A stretch of 55,664 bases of DNA, from positions 1 to 55,664 of the forward strand of contig JADGIC010000001.1 of NCBI GenBank assembly GCA_019683615.1, written 5' to 3'. The position numbers and the translations under genes are program-made. This document shows, in pieces, positions 18,901-27,301 of this stretch. This stretch comes from Alicyclobacillaceae bacterium. GTDB taxonomy: Bacteria > Bacillota > Bacilli > Alicyclobacillales > Alicyclobacillaceae. Below the pieces are notes generated by a model. It did no database searches and had not been told where the DNA came from. It worked only from the letters and a program-made list of their open reading frames with translations. Position 1 is the first letter of the stretch; each line of letters begins with the position of its first letter.

Positions 18901-19877
18901 GTCGTCTCCTCCCCCGGTGGCGGACAGCCCGGCTGGCTGTCCAACTTTTCTAGCACGCGCAACTTCGCAGAGCGGGCGCGGTGGTTGCGCAGGATTTCCT
19001 GTTCGCTGGGCGTAATAGGTCGGCGGGTCAAGATGCGGGCCCCTGGCTTCCGGCCACAGCGGCAGACCGGAAATTCGGGCGGGCACACGCAACCCCGGCT
19101 CCAGTCGACAAACGCCCTTTTCACCATCCGGTCCTCCAGCGAATGAAAGGTGATCACCGCCATGCGGCCGCCAGGTGCCAGGATGTCGAACGCGCCCGGC
19201 AGCGCTTCGGCCAGCGCGTTCAACTCATCGTTGACCGCGATGCGCAGCGCCTGAAACACCCGGCGTGCCGGATGACCGCCACCGCGCCTCGCCGCGGCGG
19301 GTATCGCCTGCTTCACAATGTCTGCCAACTCGCCTGTCGTCTCAACCGGCGCACGCACGCGGTGCTTGACGATGGCTCGAGCGATGCGGCGGGCAAACCG
19401 CTCCTCGCCGTACTCGAAGAAGATACGGGCCAACTCGGACTCATCCGCCTCGTTGACCCACCAAGCGGCGGTCTTCCCGCGGGTGACATCCATCCGCATG
19501 TCCAACGGCGCGTCCCAGCGGTAGCTGAAGCCGCGCTGTGCTTCGTCAAACTGCGGCGACGACACACCCAGGTCGAACAAGACCCCGTCCGCCGGCGCAA
19601 ACCCGGTCTCCCGCGCGACATCCCGAATCTGCCGGAAGTTGGCGTGAACGACCGTGAGGCGAGAGCGGTATGCGGCGAGCGCGACGCCGGCGTGCCGGAT
19701 GGCCGCCAAATCTTGATCCAGCGCGAGCACCCGGCCGCTCGGTGCGCTGCGCTCCAGCAAGAGACGGGTGTGTCCGCCGCCCCCCAGTGTGCAATCGATG
19801 TATCGGCCTCCGTCCCGGGGACGGACAGCGTCGACCGCCTCCGTCAACAGAACCGTGGAGTGTTCAAATGTCTCCAA
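18897..19877 (-). CDS. rsmH: 16S rRNA (cytosine-1402-N4)-methyltransferase RsmH
   Basis: SAM-dependent methyltransferase that N4-methylates C1402 in 16S rRNA. The 326-residue protein shows TFEHSTVLLTEAVDAV at its start, the SAM site DCTLGGGGHT, LALDQDLAAI, DLGVSSPQFDEAQRGFSY, and the C-terminal block ITFHSLEDRMVKRAF followed by a Cys-rich stretch. The TTG at 19877 was chosen because GGGGTG sits 9-10 nt upstream and the N-terminus then matches the family; a GTG at 19889 or a TTG overlapping the mraZ stop (19925) are alternatives. Second gene of the cluster, 44 nt after mraZ. Confidence 0.95.
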   Translation of the reverse strand: METFEHSTVLLTEAVDAVRPRDGGRYIDCTLGGGGHTRLLLERSAPSGRVLALDQDLAAIRHAGVALAAYRSRLTVVHANFRQIRDVARETGFAPADGVLFDLGVSSPQFDEAQRGFSYRWDAPLDMRMDVTRGKTAAWWVNEADESELARIFFEYGEERFARRIARAIVKHRVRAPVETTGELADIVKQAIPAAARRGGGHPARRVFQALRIAVNDELNALAEALPGAFDILAPGGRMAVITFHSLEDRMVKRAFVDWSRGCVCPPEFPVCRCGRKPGARILTRRPITPSEQEILRNHRARSAKLRVLEKLDSQPGCPPPGEETT

Positions 19878-19921
19878 GATGTGCCACACCCCGCGTTCGG
19901 GACGTGCTGTCGTTCGCTCCG

Positions 19922-20353
19922 TCAAAGGTCCAAGTCCACCAGCTTTTCGGCGATCTCGGCGAATGACCCGGAAGCTGACTCTGCATACGCGCGCCACGAC
20001 GCCTCGTCCCAAATCTCGACCCGGTTCGACACACCGATGACAACACAATCTTTCGCCAGGCCCGCGTATTCGCGCAGCGCTCCGGGGATCAAAATTCGGC
20101 CCTGACGGTCCAGTTCGCACTCGGTCGCACCGGAAAAGAAGAACCGCACGAACGCGCGCGCGTCGGCCCGGGTCATGGGCAACGCTTTCAGTTTACTTTC
20201 CAGAGTCTCCCACTCTGAACGCGGGTATACGAACAGGCAGTGGTCAAGGCCACGTGTCAGGACGAACGACGACCCAAGCCCTTCACGGAACTTGACAGGG
20301 ATGGTGATACGCCCCTTGTCGTCGATGGTGTGCTGAAACTCGCCCATGAACAC
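19922..20353 (-). CDS. mraZ: Transcriptional regulator MraZ
   Basis: AbrB-like DNA-binding protein that heads the dcw cluster and regulates it by binding repeats in its own promoter. The 143-residue protein has two tandem MraZ domains: residues 1-55 with [20 protein letters not shown] and 80-125 with the second DRQGRILIP motif, separated by the [10 protein letters not shown] block. Length and sequence closely match the B. subtilis protein. The start reads MFMGEF (GTG at 20353, ATG two codons later), with GTGAGG as ribosome site. A 10-bp-spaced repeat array just upstream is annotated separately as its operator. Confidence 0.96.
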   Translation of the reverse strand: MFMGEFQHTIDDKGRITIPVKFREGLGSSFVLTRGLDHCLFVYPRSEWETLESKLKALPMTRADARAFVRFFFSGATECELDRQGRILIPGALREYAGLAKDCVVIGVSNRVEIWDEASWRAYAESASGSFAEIAEKLVDLDL

Positions 20354-20359
20354 GGAGCC

Positions 20360-20409
20360 TCACCACCCGCACACCATTTCTCCCCACTTCACTCCACTTG
20401 CCACCACTA
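20360..20409 (-). promoter_or_regulatory. Candidate MraZ operator: five 10-bp-spaced repeats
   Basis: Read on the mraZ strand, five consecutive 10-mers occur with exact 10-bp phasing: TAGTGGTGGC, AAGTGGAGTG, AAGTGGGGAG, AAATGGTGTG and CGGGTGGTGA. The shared core is (A)AGTGG. Known MraZ proteins bind direct GTGG/TGGG-type repeats at 10-bp spacing next to mraZ, so this is the expected site. The array covers the predicted -10 box and the start of the transcript. Confidence 0.75.
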
Positions 20410-20434
20410 CACTACACATTCGACCCGCAATCAA
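20406..20434 (-). promoter_or_regulatory. Candidate SigA promoter of mraZ / dcw cluster
   Basis: On the minus strand TTGATT (-35, positions 20429-20434) is followed after exactly 17 bp by TGTAGT (-10, positions 20406-20411). Each hexamer matches consensus at four of six positions. Transcription would start near 20399, inside the repeat array, leaving a leader of about 46 nt. Overlap of the -10 with the first repeat fits direct autoregulation by MraZ. Confidence 0.5.
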
Positions 20435-20539
20435 ATTCTCCTGCCGCTCGCCGCGCAGCTGCTGAAATTTTGCAACGGGGAACGCAGCCTCTCGCTCTTC
20501 GGCGCTCGCCAGCGCTCAGCCGGGACCCGGCGAAGACCA

Positions 20540-20587
20540 GACAGGCCCGCCGGAGCCAGGTCGATGCCTGGTCCCGGCGGGCCTGTC
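20540..20587 (-). terminator. Large hairpin after bshC
   Basis: A 14-bp perfect stem (GACAGGCCCGCCGG / CCGGCGGGCCTGTC) enclosing a second small stem (CCAGG / CCTGG) lies 40 nt after the bshC stop and upstream of the mraZ promoter. There is no long T-run, but the stem strength and place between two transcription units suggest it ends bshC transcripts and insulates mraZ. Confidence 0.55.
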
Positions 20588-20627
20588 CGTATGCCTCACG
20601 CAACTGCCGACGGCGGGCCGAAGGCGC

Positions 20628-22262
20628 TCACATCCGCACGTGGTAGACCACTCCGGGCTGCTCGTACCCGTCCCAGCAAGGCAATTCAGGCAGCCATCCA
20701 ATGCCTTGCCGGGCCCAGGGAGACAGCAGGCACAGCCGCCGTTCCTGGGCATGGCCGTCGGTCCACAGCCAACGCTCCACCTGGCGCAACTGGGCCACCT
20801 GCGCGCGGTGACGGTCTGCCATCAGCCGCAGTGTCTTTCCGCGGATGCGCTCGATCGCCCCCAGTTCACGGCGGATTTGCGCGTCCGCCATCTCCCGTAC
20901 CTGTGGACCGACTTCGGCGAACCGCGACGCGAACGCGTTCCACCGGCGGCGGCTGTCTTCGGCAAGCTGCTCCAACTCCGCCTCCACTTGGGCACCGCCC
21001 AGTTGGCGCAGCACCGGGCTCACCAGGTCAACCGGCTGAGCGACCGACTCCAGCGACAAGTTCCAACGCCGCATGTGCCGGACCACGTGGGGCGGATACA
21101 ATGTGACGCGTTGGCGCAACAACAAGGGCGGAAGCATCCGCCCAAACGCGTGAAACACGCCTGCCGCCAACGGGTGGTAGGCAATTTCCGCCGCTCCTCC
21201 CACGTACACGAGGGTGGGCAACAAATGGTCCTGAACCACCGGCCTCAACAACACGTTGGCACTGAACTGCTCCGGATGGTCATGTGCCAACCGTAACCAC
21301 TCCGACGCGTCCCGTTCGACGCCCAGGCCCCTCGCCCGCAGCCGACCGCCATCTGTTCGCTCCAACACGTACCGCCGCCCGTTGTCCACAACAAACACAT
21401 TCGTGTGCGCCCGATCCCGTACCACAACGGGTACGAACCCCCGGTCCTGCAGGCGCCGGTAAGCATCGTCCAAACATCGCTCGACCTCGCTCAGCCGTTC
21501 CAGCGCAGCCGTCCACACCGGACGCGCGAGTTGGCGCAGCCCGGGCAGGCACGGGTCGAGCAGCACCAGCCCCCACGGAGCGGTCAACCGGGCCATCAGG
21601 CGGGCGAACCAATCGGCAAGGGACGCGTGGGGCCGGTATGTGGCCTGCAGCACTTCTGCCATCTCGAACTTTCCCGGCCCGTCTGGCAGCGCCTCGAAAG
21701 CATCCCGAATAGCGTGTTGGGCAGCGTCCGGAGACACCCTTGTGTGCCAAACCATCTGGTGAGCCGGCACGTCCTGGCGAAGTCGGATGCGCCGGATTTC
21801 ATCGTTTCGGTCGAGGAGATAGGCGTGATCGACCTCGGCCCAATCGTGGTCCTCGGACGCAATCCAAAACACCGGGACCACCGGCCGCTGCAACTCGCGC
21901 TGCAGACGCAGAGCGACGCCCACGGCGGTCATCGCCTTGTACAGGGTATACAACGGCCCCGTGAACAGCCCCGCCTGTTGCCCGGTGACGACCGCCACCG
22001 CCTGCGGCTCCCGCAGCCGCCGCGCGTTTGCCAACGCCTGTTCGGAAGCACCGATGTCGCGCAAGTAGCACTCCAGCGACTCCGCCAACGCCAACCGCTC
22101 GCGCACACCCACCTGTTGGTCCGTCCATTCGGCGCGCTTTCGGTAGGTGTCCAGCCGACGCGGGTCCTGTCCGTCGTACAGGTCCGCCACCGCCGCAAAG
22201 TCGGCGGCGTGGAGATCAGCCAGCCGGTTCCCCGTTGGTTCAAAGCGGACGGTCCACTCCAT
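20628..22262 (-). CDS. bshC: Bacillithiol synthase BshC (cysteine-adding enzyme)
   Basis: Putative cysteine-adding enzyme that completes bacillithiol from GlcN-malate. The 544-residue protein carries the family block GQQAGLFTGPLYTLYKA, the metal/active-site-like FWIASEDHDWAEVDH stretch, and a central Rossmann-like region followed by a coiled-coil segment (about 435-500, AELEQLAEDSRRRWNAF). The ATG at 22262 follows GGAGGAGGAGGG; an upstream in-frame extension has no support. bshC next to mraZ is a common arrangement in Bacilli. It implies that the organism uses bacillithiol as its low-molecular-weight thiol. Confidence 0.95.
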   Translation of the reverse strand: MEWTVRFEPTGNRLADLHAADFAAVADLYDGQDPRRLDTYRKRAEWTDQQVGVRERLALAESLECYLRDIGASEQALANARRLREPQAVAVVTGQQAGLFTGPLYTLYKAMTAVGVALRLQRELQRPVVPVFWIASEDHDWAEVDHAYLLDRNDEIRRIRLRQDVPAHQMVWHTRVSPDAAQHAIRDAFEALPDGPGKFEMAEVLQATYRPHASLADWFARLMARLTAPWGLVLLDPCLPGLRQLARPVWTAALERLSEVERCLDDAYRRLQDRGFVPVVVRDRAHTNVFVVDNGRRYVLERTDGGRLRARGLGVERDASEWLRLAHDHPEQFSANVLLRPVVQDHLLPTLVYVGGAAEIAYHPLAAGVFHAFGRMLPPLLLRQRVTLYPPHVVRHMRRWNLSLESVAQPVDLVSPVLRQLGGAQVEAELEQLAEDSRRRWNAFASRFAEVGPQVREMADAQIRRELGAIERIRGKTLRLMADRHRAQVAQLRQVERWLWTDGHAQERRLCLLSPWARQGIGWLPELPCWDGYEQPGVVYHVRM

Positions 22263-22479
22263 TGCGTTCCCTCCTCCTCCGCCCCTCAGTTGCGGGGCGG
22301 AACCGCGGGCAGCCGCGAACTTGTCGTCCGCCTGTGGCGCATCCGCATCTCCCATGCGCCCGTTGTCGGCACGCTTTCTATGATACCGACACACTTTTGA
22401 CAAGTAAATCTCGAAAAGTCAGGACGCCGATCCGCGTCAGCAACAGCAGCGCGCGGCCCGTTGTCCCGCCCTGGTGTGG

Positions 22480-22485
22480 TACAAT
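22480..22485 (+). promoter_or_regulatory. Extended -10 promoter candidate for the SDR gene
   Basis: TGGTACAAT forms an extended -10 (TG-n-TACAAT) 76 nt before the SDR start. No good -35 lies at the usual distance, which is tolerated by extended -10 promoters. This intergenic region separates the SDR gene from the divergent bshC. Confidence 0.4.
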
Positions 22486-22560
22486 ACAGGTCTGGTTGAC
22501 GGAACCGTTCGCATCTTCCAGGATCCCGCATCCCCGGCACCGACAGGAGGTCATACGACG

Positions 22561-23340
22561 GTGCACACACCGCTGCCCCATCACCCATCCACCCCCGCAC
22601 GCACACTGTCCGGCCAAGTGGCCATCGTCACCGGTGCGTCGCGCGGCATCGGACGCGCCATCGCCCTTGCGCTGGCTGAGGCCGGGGCCCAGGTTGTCGT
22701 CAATTACCGGCGCTCCCGCGCCGAAGCGCGGCAAGTCGTCGAGCGGTGCGAAGCGCTCGGAGTTCGCGCCTTGGCCGTCGCTGCCGACGTCAGCAACCCC
22801 GGCGAAGTGAAGGCGCTGGCGCAAGCCGCACGGACACTGGGCACGGTATCGATTCTGGTCAACAACGCGGGTGTAGCGGCCACCGGACTGCTGTTAGAGA
22901 CGCCGCTCGACACATGGCGCGAAGTGATAGACACCCATTTGACCGGAGCGTTTCTCTGTTGTCGAGCGGTGCTGCCCGGGATGATCCGGCAGGGATACGG
23001 TCGTATTGTCAACATCTCGTCTGTGTGGGGCATGGTGGGGGCAGCTAACGAAGTGGCGTACTCCGCAGCAAAGGGTGGCGTGATCGCCTTCACGAAAGCG
23101 TTGGCGAAAGAGGTCGCCCGCGCCGGGGTGACCGTCAACGCAGTCGCGCCGGGAGCTGTCGCAACCGACATGTTGTCGTCGTTGCAACCGGACGAGCAGG
23201 AAGCGATCGCGGCGGAGACGCCGGTCGGCCGCATCGGTAGGCCGGAAGACGTGGCCCACGCTGTCCTGTATCTCGTCTCACCGGGCAGTTCCTTCGTCAC
23301 CGGCCAGGTGCTAAGCCCCAACGGCGGTTGGGTGACTTGA
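22561..23340 (+). CDS. SDR family oxidoreductase, resembling EF-P 5-aminopentanone reductase YmfI
   Basis: Classical short-chain dehydrogenase/reductase of 259 residues. It has the NADP(H) motif TGASRGIG (24-31) with downstream NYRRSR basic residues, the NNAG motif, and the catalytic Ser-Tyr-Lys in NISSVWGMVG...VAYSAAKGG. It ends NGGWVT. The ISSxWG plus C-terminal NGGW combination is characteristic, as I recall it, of the YmfI group that reduces 5-aminopentanone on translation factor P; a FabG-type 3-oxoacyl reductase is the alternative. The GTG at 22561 follows AGGAGG with 10-nt spacing. It is a single-gene unit, convergent with the germination gene. Confidence 0.72.
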   Translation: MHTPLPHHPSTPARTLSGQVAIVTGASRGIGRAIALALAEAGAQVVVNYRRSRAEARQVVERCEALGVRALAVAADVSNPGEVKALAQAARTLGTVSILVNNAGVAATGLLLETPLDTWREVIDTHLTGAFLCCRAVLPGMIRQGYGRIVNISSVWGMVGAANEVAYSAAKGGVIAFTKALAKEVARAGVTVNAVAPGAVATDMLSSLQPDEQEAIAAETPVGRIGRPEDVAHAVLYLVSPGSSFVTGQVLSPNGGWVT

Positions 23341-23439
23341 GGAGGGCGGCCGCCGCTGCAATCGGCACCAGCCCCGCATTCCCTGTAACTGAGCACCTGC
23401 CGACTCCGTCGTCCCCGGTGGCGGCGGAACTCCACTCGC

Positions 23440-23468
23440 GCCGGCAGGCGCCCGCACCGCCTGCCGGC
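23440..23468. terminator. Bidirectional hairpin between SDR and gerC-like gene
   Basis: Perfect 11-bp arms GCCGGCAGGCG / CGCCTGCCGGC with a 7-nt loop lie between the two convergent stop codons (23340 and 23483). Neither side has a strong T-run, so termination strength is uncertain. Confidence 0.55.
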
Positions 23469-23482
23469 AATTCCTGGCACAT

Positions 23483-24757
23483 TCAAGTCGTGACGTTGAA
23501 CGGAACCATCTGCACACCGAACCGGCGCAGGTGGACGTCGGCGTGTACAGCCACTTGCGCCGTGCGCAGAGACTGTTCCCATGGGTATTGCACGAACGCC
23601 TGGTAGGTGGCAAACAAGCGGCGGGCGTGCCGCGACACCGGAATGCAGTCGGCGTCGTATTGGTGAAACAGCTTGAGCATCAAGGCTTGCATGTCGCGAT
23701 CCATCTCGCGCTCGACGCTCGCCTCCAGCTTGCGGCGCAGCTCGGGCTTGGTGTAATCCACCCCGCTCTCCGCGTTGATCAGGTCCACGTCGACCGGGAC
23801 GTCCACCGAGATCAACAGCGGGCGGCCGAGGCGGATGTGATAATGTGGCGAGCGTTCCTTACGCACCCACAGGCCGACCCGGTCGCCGGGTCGCAGCGGA
23901 TCGTGAAATTCCATCTTGGTGGCAGGCAATGAGCCGCGCAACAAGCGCAGATACGTGACCTCATCGCCGTCAAGGTAGCCAATCAGACGGTCGCCGCGGA
24001 ACACCCCGGCGCCGCTCCATTCCACCGGATTCCCGCCAGCCCGCGTGACTTGGCCCGCCTCGTACGAAATCGTGGTTCCCTGAGGACCTGCCTCCCCCTT
24101 CGGGTCTTTCTCCACCACTTGGTTGATGGCAATCAGCGGAACAACAGGCGCCTCGTGCGGATTTTCCATTTCGGTGACAAGGTCGTGCAAGTGCCCTTCA
24201 ACCGGAATCAGTCCGCTGCGCCGGCTGGCGCTGGCCACCGCATCGCCCATCCGATCCGTCGAGGGCTCCAACACCGGTTTGTCCTGCATGAGGATGTCGC
24301 GGGCGGGACCGCGGGAGACTTTCACGTACACTGTGCGGCGAAACTCCCGAAACCGAATCAGCGGTTCTATGTGCTTCGCCAGCCCCTCGCGCGCCAGATC
24401 TTCGCCAAACATCAGGTTTGACAGGTGGGACAGCGTGATTGTGCGCTCGATGCTGGAGTTCGCCAAACGAAACGCTTCGGTGATGGTGTGGGCCCGGAAA
24501 GTGAACGGCGCGGTGCCAGCCATCGGTGTCCGGCCACCGCCACCGCCGCCCTGTCCGCTGCCCGTGATCTGGTTCTTCGGGAGGGCAATCCGCATCGTAC
24601 AGTCAATGAGACCACTCGGCGCCTTGTCGATAGCGAGCGCCGTCACGAACGCCTGCTCCTCCAACTCCTGACGGTCATAACAACCTGTCGTGAACACACT
24701 CAAGCCAAACGCCAGCGCAACGGTAGTCCAACGCGAAAACCGGTCGAGTCTCGCCAT
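23483..24757 (-). CDS. Ger(x)C family spore germination lipoprotein
   Basis: Predicted membrane-anchored C subunit of a GerA-type nutrient germinant receptor. The 424-residue protein has an N-terminal signal with a lipobox-like VFTTGC (Cys at residue 26), then the family start YDRQELEEQAFVTALAIDK, a glycine-rich linker near 70-80, SNLMFGEDLAREGL and a C-terminal domain with LEASVEREM and DCIPVSRHARR. The lipobox has Thr rather than Leu at -3, slightly atypical. The ATG at 24757 follows GGCAGGTG. No gerA- or gerB-type partners lie beside it, so it is an orphan C subunit, probably read together with the RsfA-type gene 89 nt upstream. Confidence 0.88.
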   Translation of the reverse strand: MARLDRFSRWTTVALAFGLSVFTTGCYDRQELEEQAFVTALAIDKAPSGLIDCTMRIALPKNQITGSGQGGGGGGRTPMAGTAPFTFRAHTITEAFRLANSSIERTITLSHLSNLMFGEDLAREGLAKHIEPLIRFREFRRTVYVKVSRGPARDILMQDKPVLEPSTDRMGDAVASASRRSGLIPVEGHLHDLVTEMENPHEAPVVPLIAINQVVEKDPKGEAGPQGTTISYEAGQVTRAGGNPVEWSGAGVFRGDRLIGYLDGDEVTYLRLLRGSLPATKMEFHDPLRPGDRVGLWVRKERSPHYHIRLGRPLLISVDVPVDVDLINAESGVDYTKPELRRKLEASVEREMDRDMQALMLKLFHQYDADCIPVSRHARRLFATYQAFVQYPWEQSLRTAQVAVHADVHLRRFGVQMVPFNVTT

Positions 24758-24846
24758 GTCCGACAACACCTGCCGGACATAGATTACCTCGGCAAGCCTG
24801 CCGTTATGCCGTCGCCACTGTCTACCGTGCCTTCCGGCAACGTGAC

Positions 24847-25491
24847 TTATTCAGCCTGCTCAAACGCGGCGTCCGTGGCCACGCGCTCCAGGTTGCCAAA
24901 CTCGTCAATGCGGTACGTGAATCCCGCCATTGCGTCGACGTTGTCGAGAAACGCCGCCTTGCGGGCCCGCTCGACAATTTCCACCAGCGCCCGGTAATCG
25001 TCCAAGACGGTTTGGTAATCCCGTTGCAAGCGGTCATGCTCCTCGCGAATTTTCTGGTACTCTTTGTCGACCGTCTCAAACTTCTCTTTCCACTGGGCGG
25101 CCTGCCGCTCCGCCGCACGCCAGCGGGACGCCCACTGTTGAGCGGTGTTTTTCTCCTGGCGCAGAAAGCGAAGCACCTGCGCCCAGGTCATCAACGTGGC
25201 CGTCGGGTGGTCGACATCGCCGACTTCCATCTGTTCCTGCACCTTCTGCGACTTGCGCCGCTTCCGCTCCTCTTTGGCCAACTCGATGCCGGCGCGGTAC
25301 TGTTTACGCACACACGCGTTCCAGCGAAATCCGCAGGCCGCCGCGGTCCGGCCGAGTTTTCGGCTCGCCTCGTTGAATCCGGCCAACTGCGTGCTGCCAT
25401 CGCGAATGTGACGCAATACCACCTCCGCCAAAATCGAATCGTCCTCCGGCGTCCAGGCGTCCTGCCTTGTCGTCCGCATCGTCTGCCGCAT
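24847..25491 (-). CDS. RsfA family sporulation transcription factor
   Basis: Probable DNA-binding regulator of the RsfA/YlbO family, which in B. subtilis tunes sigma-F/sigma-G dependent gene expression in the forespore. The 214-residue protein has a Myb/SANT-like N-terminal domain ([18 protein letters not shown] ... [19 protein letters not shown], about 8-70), a basic stretch ([11 protein letters not shown]) and a long coiled coil (about 115-180). The ATG at 25491 follows AGGAGG with 11-nt spacing; longer frames are unsupported. Upstream of, and likely co-transcribed with, the Ger(x)C gene, which supports a sporulation/germination role for both. Confidence 0.88.
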   Translation of the reverse strand: MRQTMRTTRQDAWTPEDDSILAEVVLRHIRDGSTQLAGFNEASRKLGRTAAACGFRWNACVRKQYRAGIELAKEERKRRKSQKVQEQMEVGDVDHPTATLMTWAQVLRFLRQEKNTAQQWASRWRAAERQAAQWKEKFETVDKEYQKIREEHDRLQRDYQTVLDDYRALVEIVERARKAAFLDNVDAMAGFTYRIDEFGNLERVATDAAFEQAE

Positions 25492-25586
25492 CTGTCCTGC
25501 TGCCTCCTGAACTGTCGCACCGACCGGTCGCCCGCCCTCACACCGGCGGACGCCGAGTCCCCGCCACGTCATCACGCCGCGGCTGG

Positions 25587-25615
25587 GCTTATCCCGAAAC
25601 TATCATTTGTTATTC
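25587..25615 (-). promoter_or_regulatory. Candidate sigma-F/sigma-G-type promoter for the rsfA-like gene
   Basis: On the minus strand GAATA (25611-25615) is followed after 15 bp by GGGATAAGC (25587-25595), resembling the -35 GnATA and GG-rich -10 of forespore sigma factors. It lies 96 bp before the rsfA-like start. The match is partial, and no sigma-A promoter was seen here. Confidence 0.3.
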
Positions 25616-25696
25616 CCACGCAAGGAAGGATTTAAACGCGAACCGATGTGGAAACCAGTGACAATCTGCAGACACCCGCGCGAGCCCGAAGACGTC

Positions 25697-25746
25697 AAAA
25701 GCCTGACAGGTAAACGCGACAAGCATCGCGTACCGGTCAGGCTTTT
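25697..25746. terminator. Bidirectional intrinsic terminator after the thiI unit
   Basis: AAAAGCCTGAC and GTCAGGCTTTT form an 11-bp stem with an additional inner stem (ACGCGA / TCGCGT). The stem runs into a T-run on both strands. On the minus strand it starts about 34 nt after the small basic-protein gene, ending the cysteine desulfurase-thiI transcript. Confidence 0.8.
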
Positions 25747-25779
25747 TGGGAGGCACCTTTTGACCAGCCGGGTTACAGG

Positions 25780-26025
25780 TCAGGGAGCGTCCGCGCGGCT
25801 GCCTAATTTTCTCCATCCGCGGCGCCGGTAGATGGCCGGTTCGCCGGCCGTGACAACCCGAAATTGCGCAACCCGACCAGTGTCCCGCACGCGCCGGCGG
25901 CGAACCAACTCGTACAGGAACCCGGTCAGCGCCAACAGCCGGCTGCGGCGGACGGCCATCCACATCCCGTACACCGATGCCGCCATCCGCAGCAGACGAA
26001 ATGCCAACCGCAGCATCGACCCCAT
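25780..26025 (-). CDS. Small very basic hypothetical protein downstream of thiI
   Basis: An 81-residue, Arg-rich product that I do not recognise. It opens with a hydrophobic-amphipathic half (MLRLAFRLLRMAASVYGMWMAV) and ends with a basic tail. Support for a real gene: it starts 18 nt after the thiI stop, GGGGG lies 9 nt before the ATG at 26025, and a clear intrinsic terminator follows 34 nt after its stop. ATGs at 26031 and 26034 are alternatives with worse spacing. It could be membrane-associated or RNA-binding; nothing in the sequence decides this. Confidence 0.5.
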   Translation of the reverse strand: MGSMLRLAFRLLRMAASVYGMWMAVRRSRLLALTGFLYELVRRRRVRDTGRVAQFRVVTAGEPAIYRRRGWRKLGSRADAP

Positions 26026-26043
26026 GTACATCATCCCCCGGCG

Positions 26044-27255
26044 CTAGGATACCCCATTCAAGCCGGCGTCGACTCCCCGACGGGCATGAAATGTCTGCAT
26101 CTCTGTCCGATCCGCCGCCTGACGTACCAAATCCTCGACAGCCAAATCGCGTTCCGCCTTTTCCGCTTCTGCCAAACTCGGCCTGGTGCGCGGATTTTTG
26201 GGCACAAACAAGGTGCAGCAGTCTTCGTACGGCAAAATGGACGTCTCGTACGTGCCAATCTCCCGCGCCCGCCGCATGATGTCGACCTTGTCCTCGGCAA
26301 TCAGCGGGCGCAGGACAGGCAGGCGAATGACATCGTTAATCACCCGCAGGCTTTCCAAGGTTTGGCTTGCCACTTGGCCCAGGCTTTCGCCGGTCACCAG
26401 CGCCAACAACCCTCGCCGCTCAGCAATCACTGCGGCGATGCGGAACATCATCCGCCGCATCACGGTGATGCCGAGCGCCTCCGGACAGTGTTTGCGGATC
26501 GCGGTCTGCACGTCCGTAAAGTGGACGACGTGGAGGTGCACACGTCCTCCCCAATCGGCCAGGATCTGCGCGAGCACCTGCACCTTTTGCAAGGCTCTCT
26601 CGCTGGTGAACGGGTAACTGTGAAAATGGATGGCCTCGACCTCTGCCCCCCGCTTCATCGCCAACCAACCCGCCACAGGGCTGTCGATGCCTCCGGACAG
26701 CAGCAGGCCAACCCGACCGCTTGACCCCACCGGTAATCCGCCCGCACCGGGCCAGCGGGTGCCGTAGACAAACGCGCCGTCCTCCCGAACCTCCACGAAG
26801 ACGGTCACGGCCGGTTGATGGACGTCCACGCTCCAGTCTTTCAGCCGGCGCAGGACATAGGCGCCCACGCGGCGCGCGATGTCCGGCGACGGAAACGGAA
26901 AACGTTTGTCGGCACGCTTGGCCTCAACCTTAAACGTATGACCGCTACCAGGCGCCAACTCGGCCCCGTTCACCACGCGCACCGCAGCTTGTCCGATCGC
27001 CTCAAGGTCGGCCGGTACCCGTTCCACCGGACTTAAAGAGACAATGCCGAACACCCTCTCCAGGGCATCCCGCACCGGCTCTACGGGTGTTCCGTTGAGG
27101 TGAACCAACATGCGTCCTTCAATGCGACTCACCTTGACCCCCGGCCAAGGGGCCAGGCAGCGGCACATATTGGCGGCCAAGATCTTCTCAAATTCACTGC
27201 GGTTGTGACCCTTCAGGCCGATTTCTCCGTAGCGGGCGATGATATGATCAAACAT
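26044..27255 (-). CDS. thiI: tRNA 4-thiouridine synthase ThiI
   Basis: ATP-dependent sulfurtransferase that makes s4U8 in tRNA, a near-UV sensor, and in some organisms contributes sulfur to thiamine. The 403-residue protein has the N-terminal ferredoxin-like plus THUMP domain (to about 165; NRSEFEKIL, HTFKVEAKRADKRFPF) and a PP-loop ATPase domain with LLLSGGIDSPVAGW. As in most Firmicutes there is no C-terminal rhodanese domain, so it needs a dedicated cysteine desulfurase, which is the gene just upstream. The ATG at 27255 follows AAGGAGGG. Confidence 0.95.
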   Translation of the reverse strand: MFDHIIARYGEIGLKGHNRSEFEKILAANMCRCLAPWPGVKVSRIEGRMLVHLNGTPVEPVRDALERVFGIVSLSPVERVPADLEAIGQAAVRVVNGAELAPGSGHTFKVEAKRADKRFPFPSPDIARRVGAYVLRRLKDWSVDVHQPAVTVFVEVREDGAFVYGTRWPGAGGLPVGSSGRVGLLLSGGIDSPVAGWLAMKRGAEVEAIHFHSYPFTSERALQKVQVLAQILADWGGRVHLHVVHFTDVQTAIRKHCPEALGITVMRRMMFRIAAVIAERRGLLALVTGESLGQVASQTLESLRVINDVIRLPVLRPLIAEDKVDIMRRAREIGTYETSILPYEDCCTLFVPKNPRTRPSLAEAEKAERDLAVEDLVRQAADRTEMQTFHARRGVDAGLNGVS

Positions 27256-27301
27256 AGTTCCCTCCTTCCCGGACACCACCCGACTGCTCGGCCGTCCGCA
27301 A

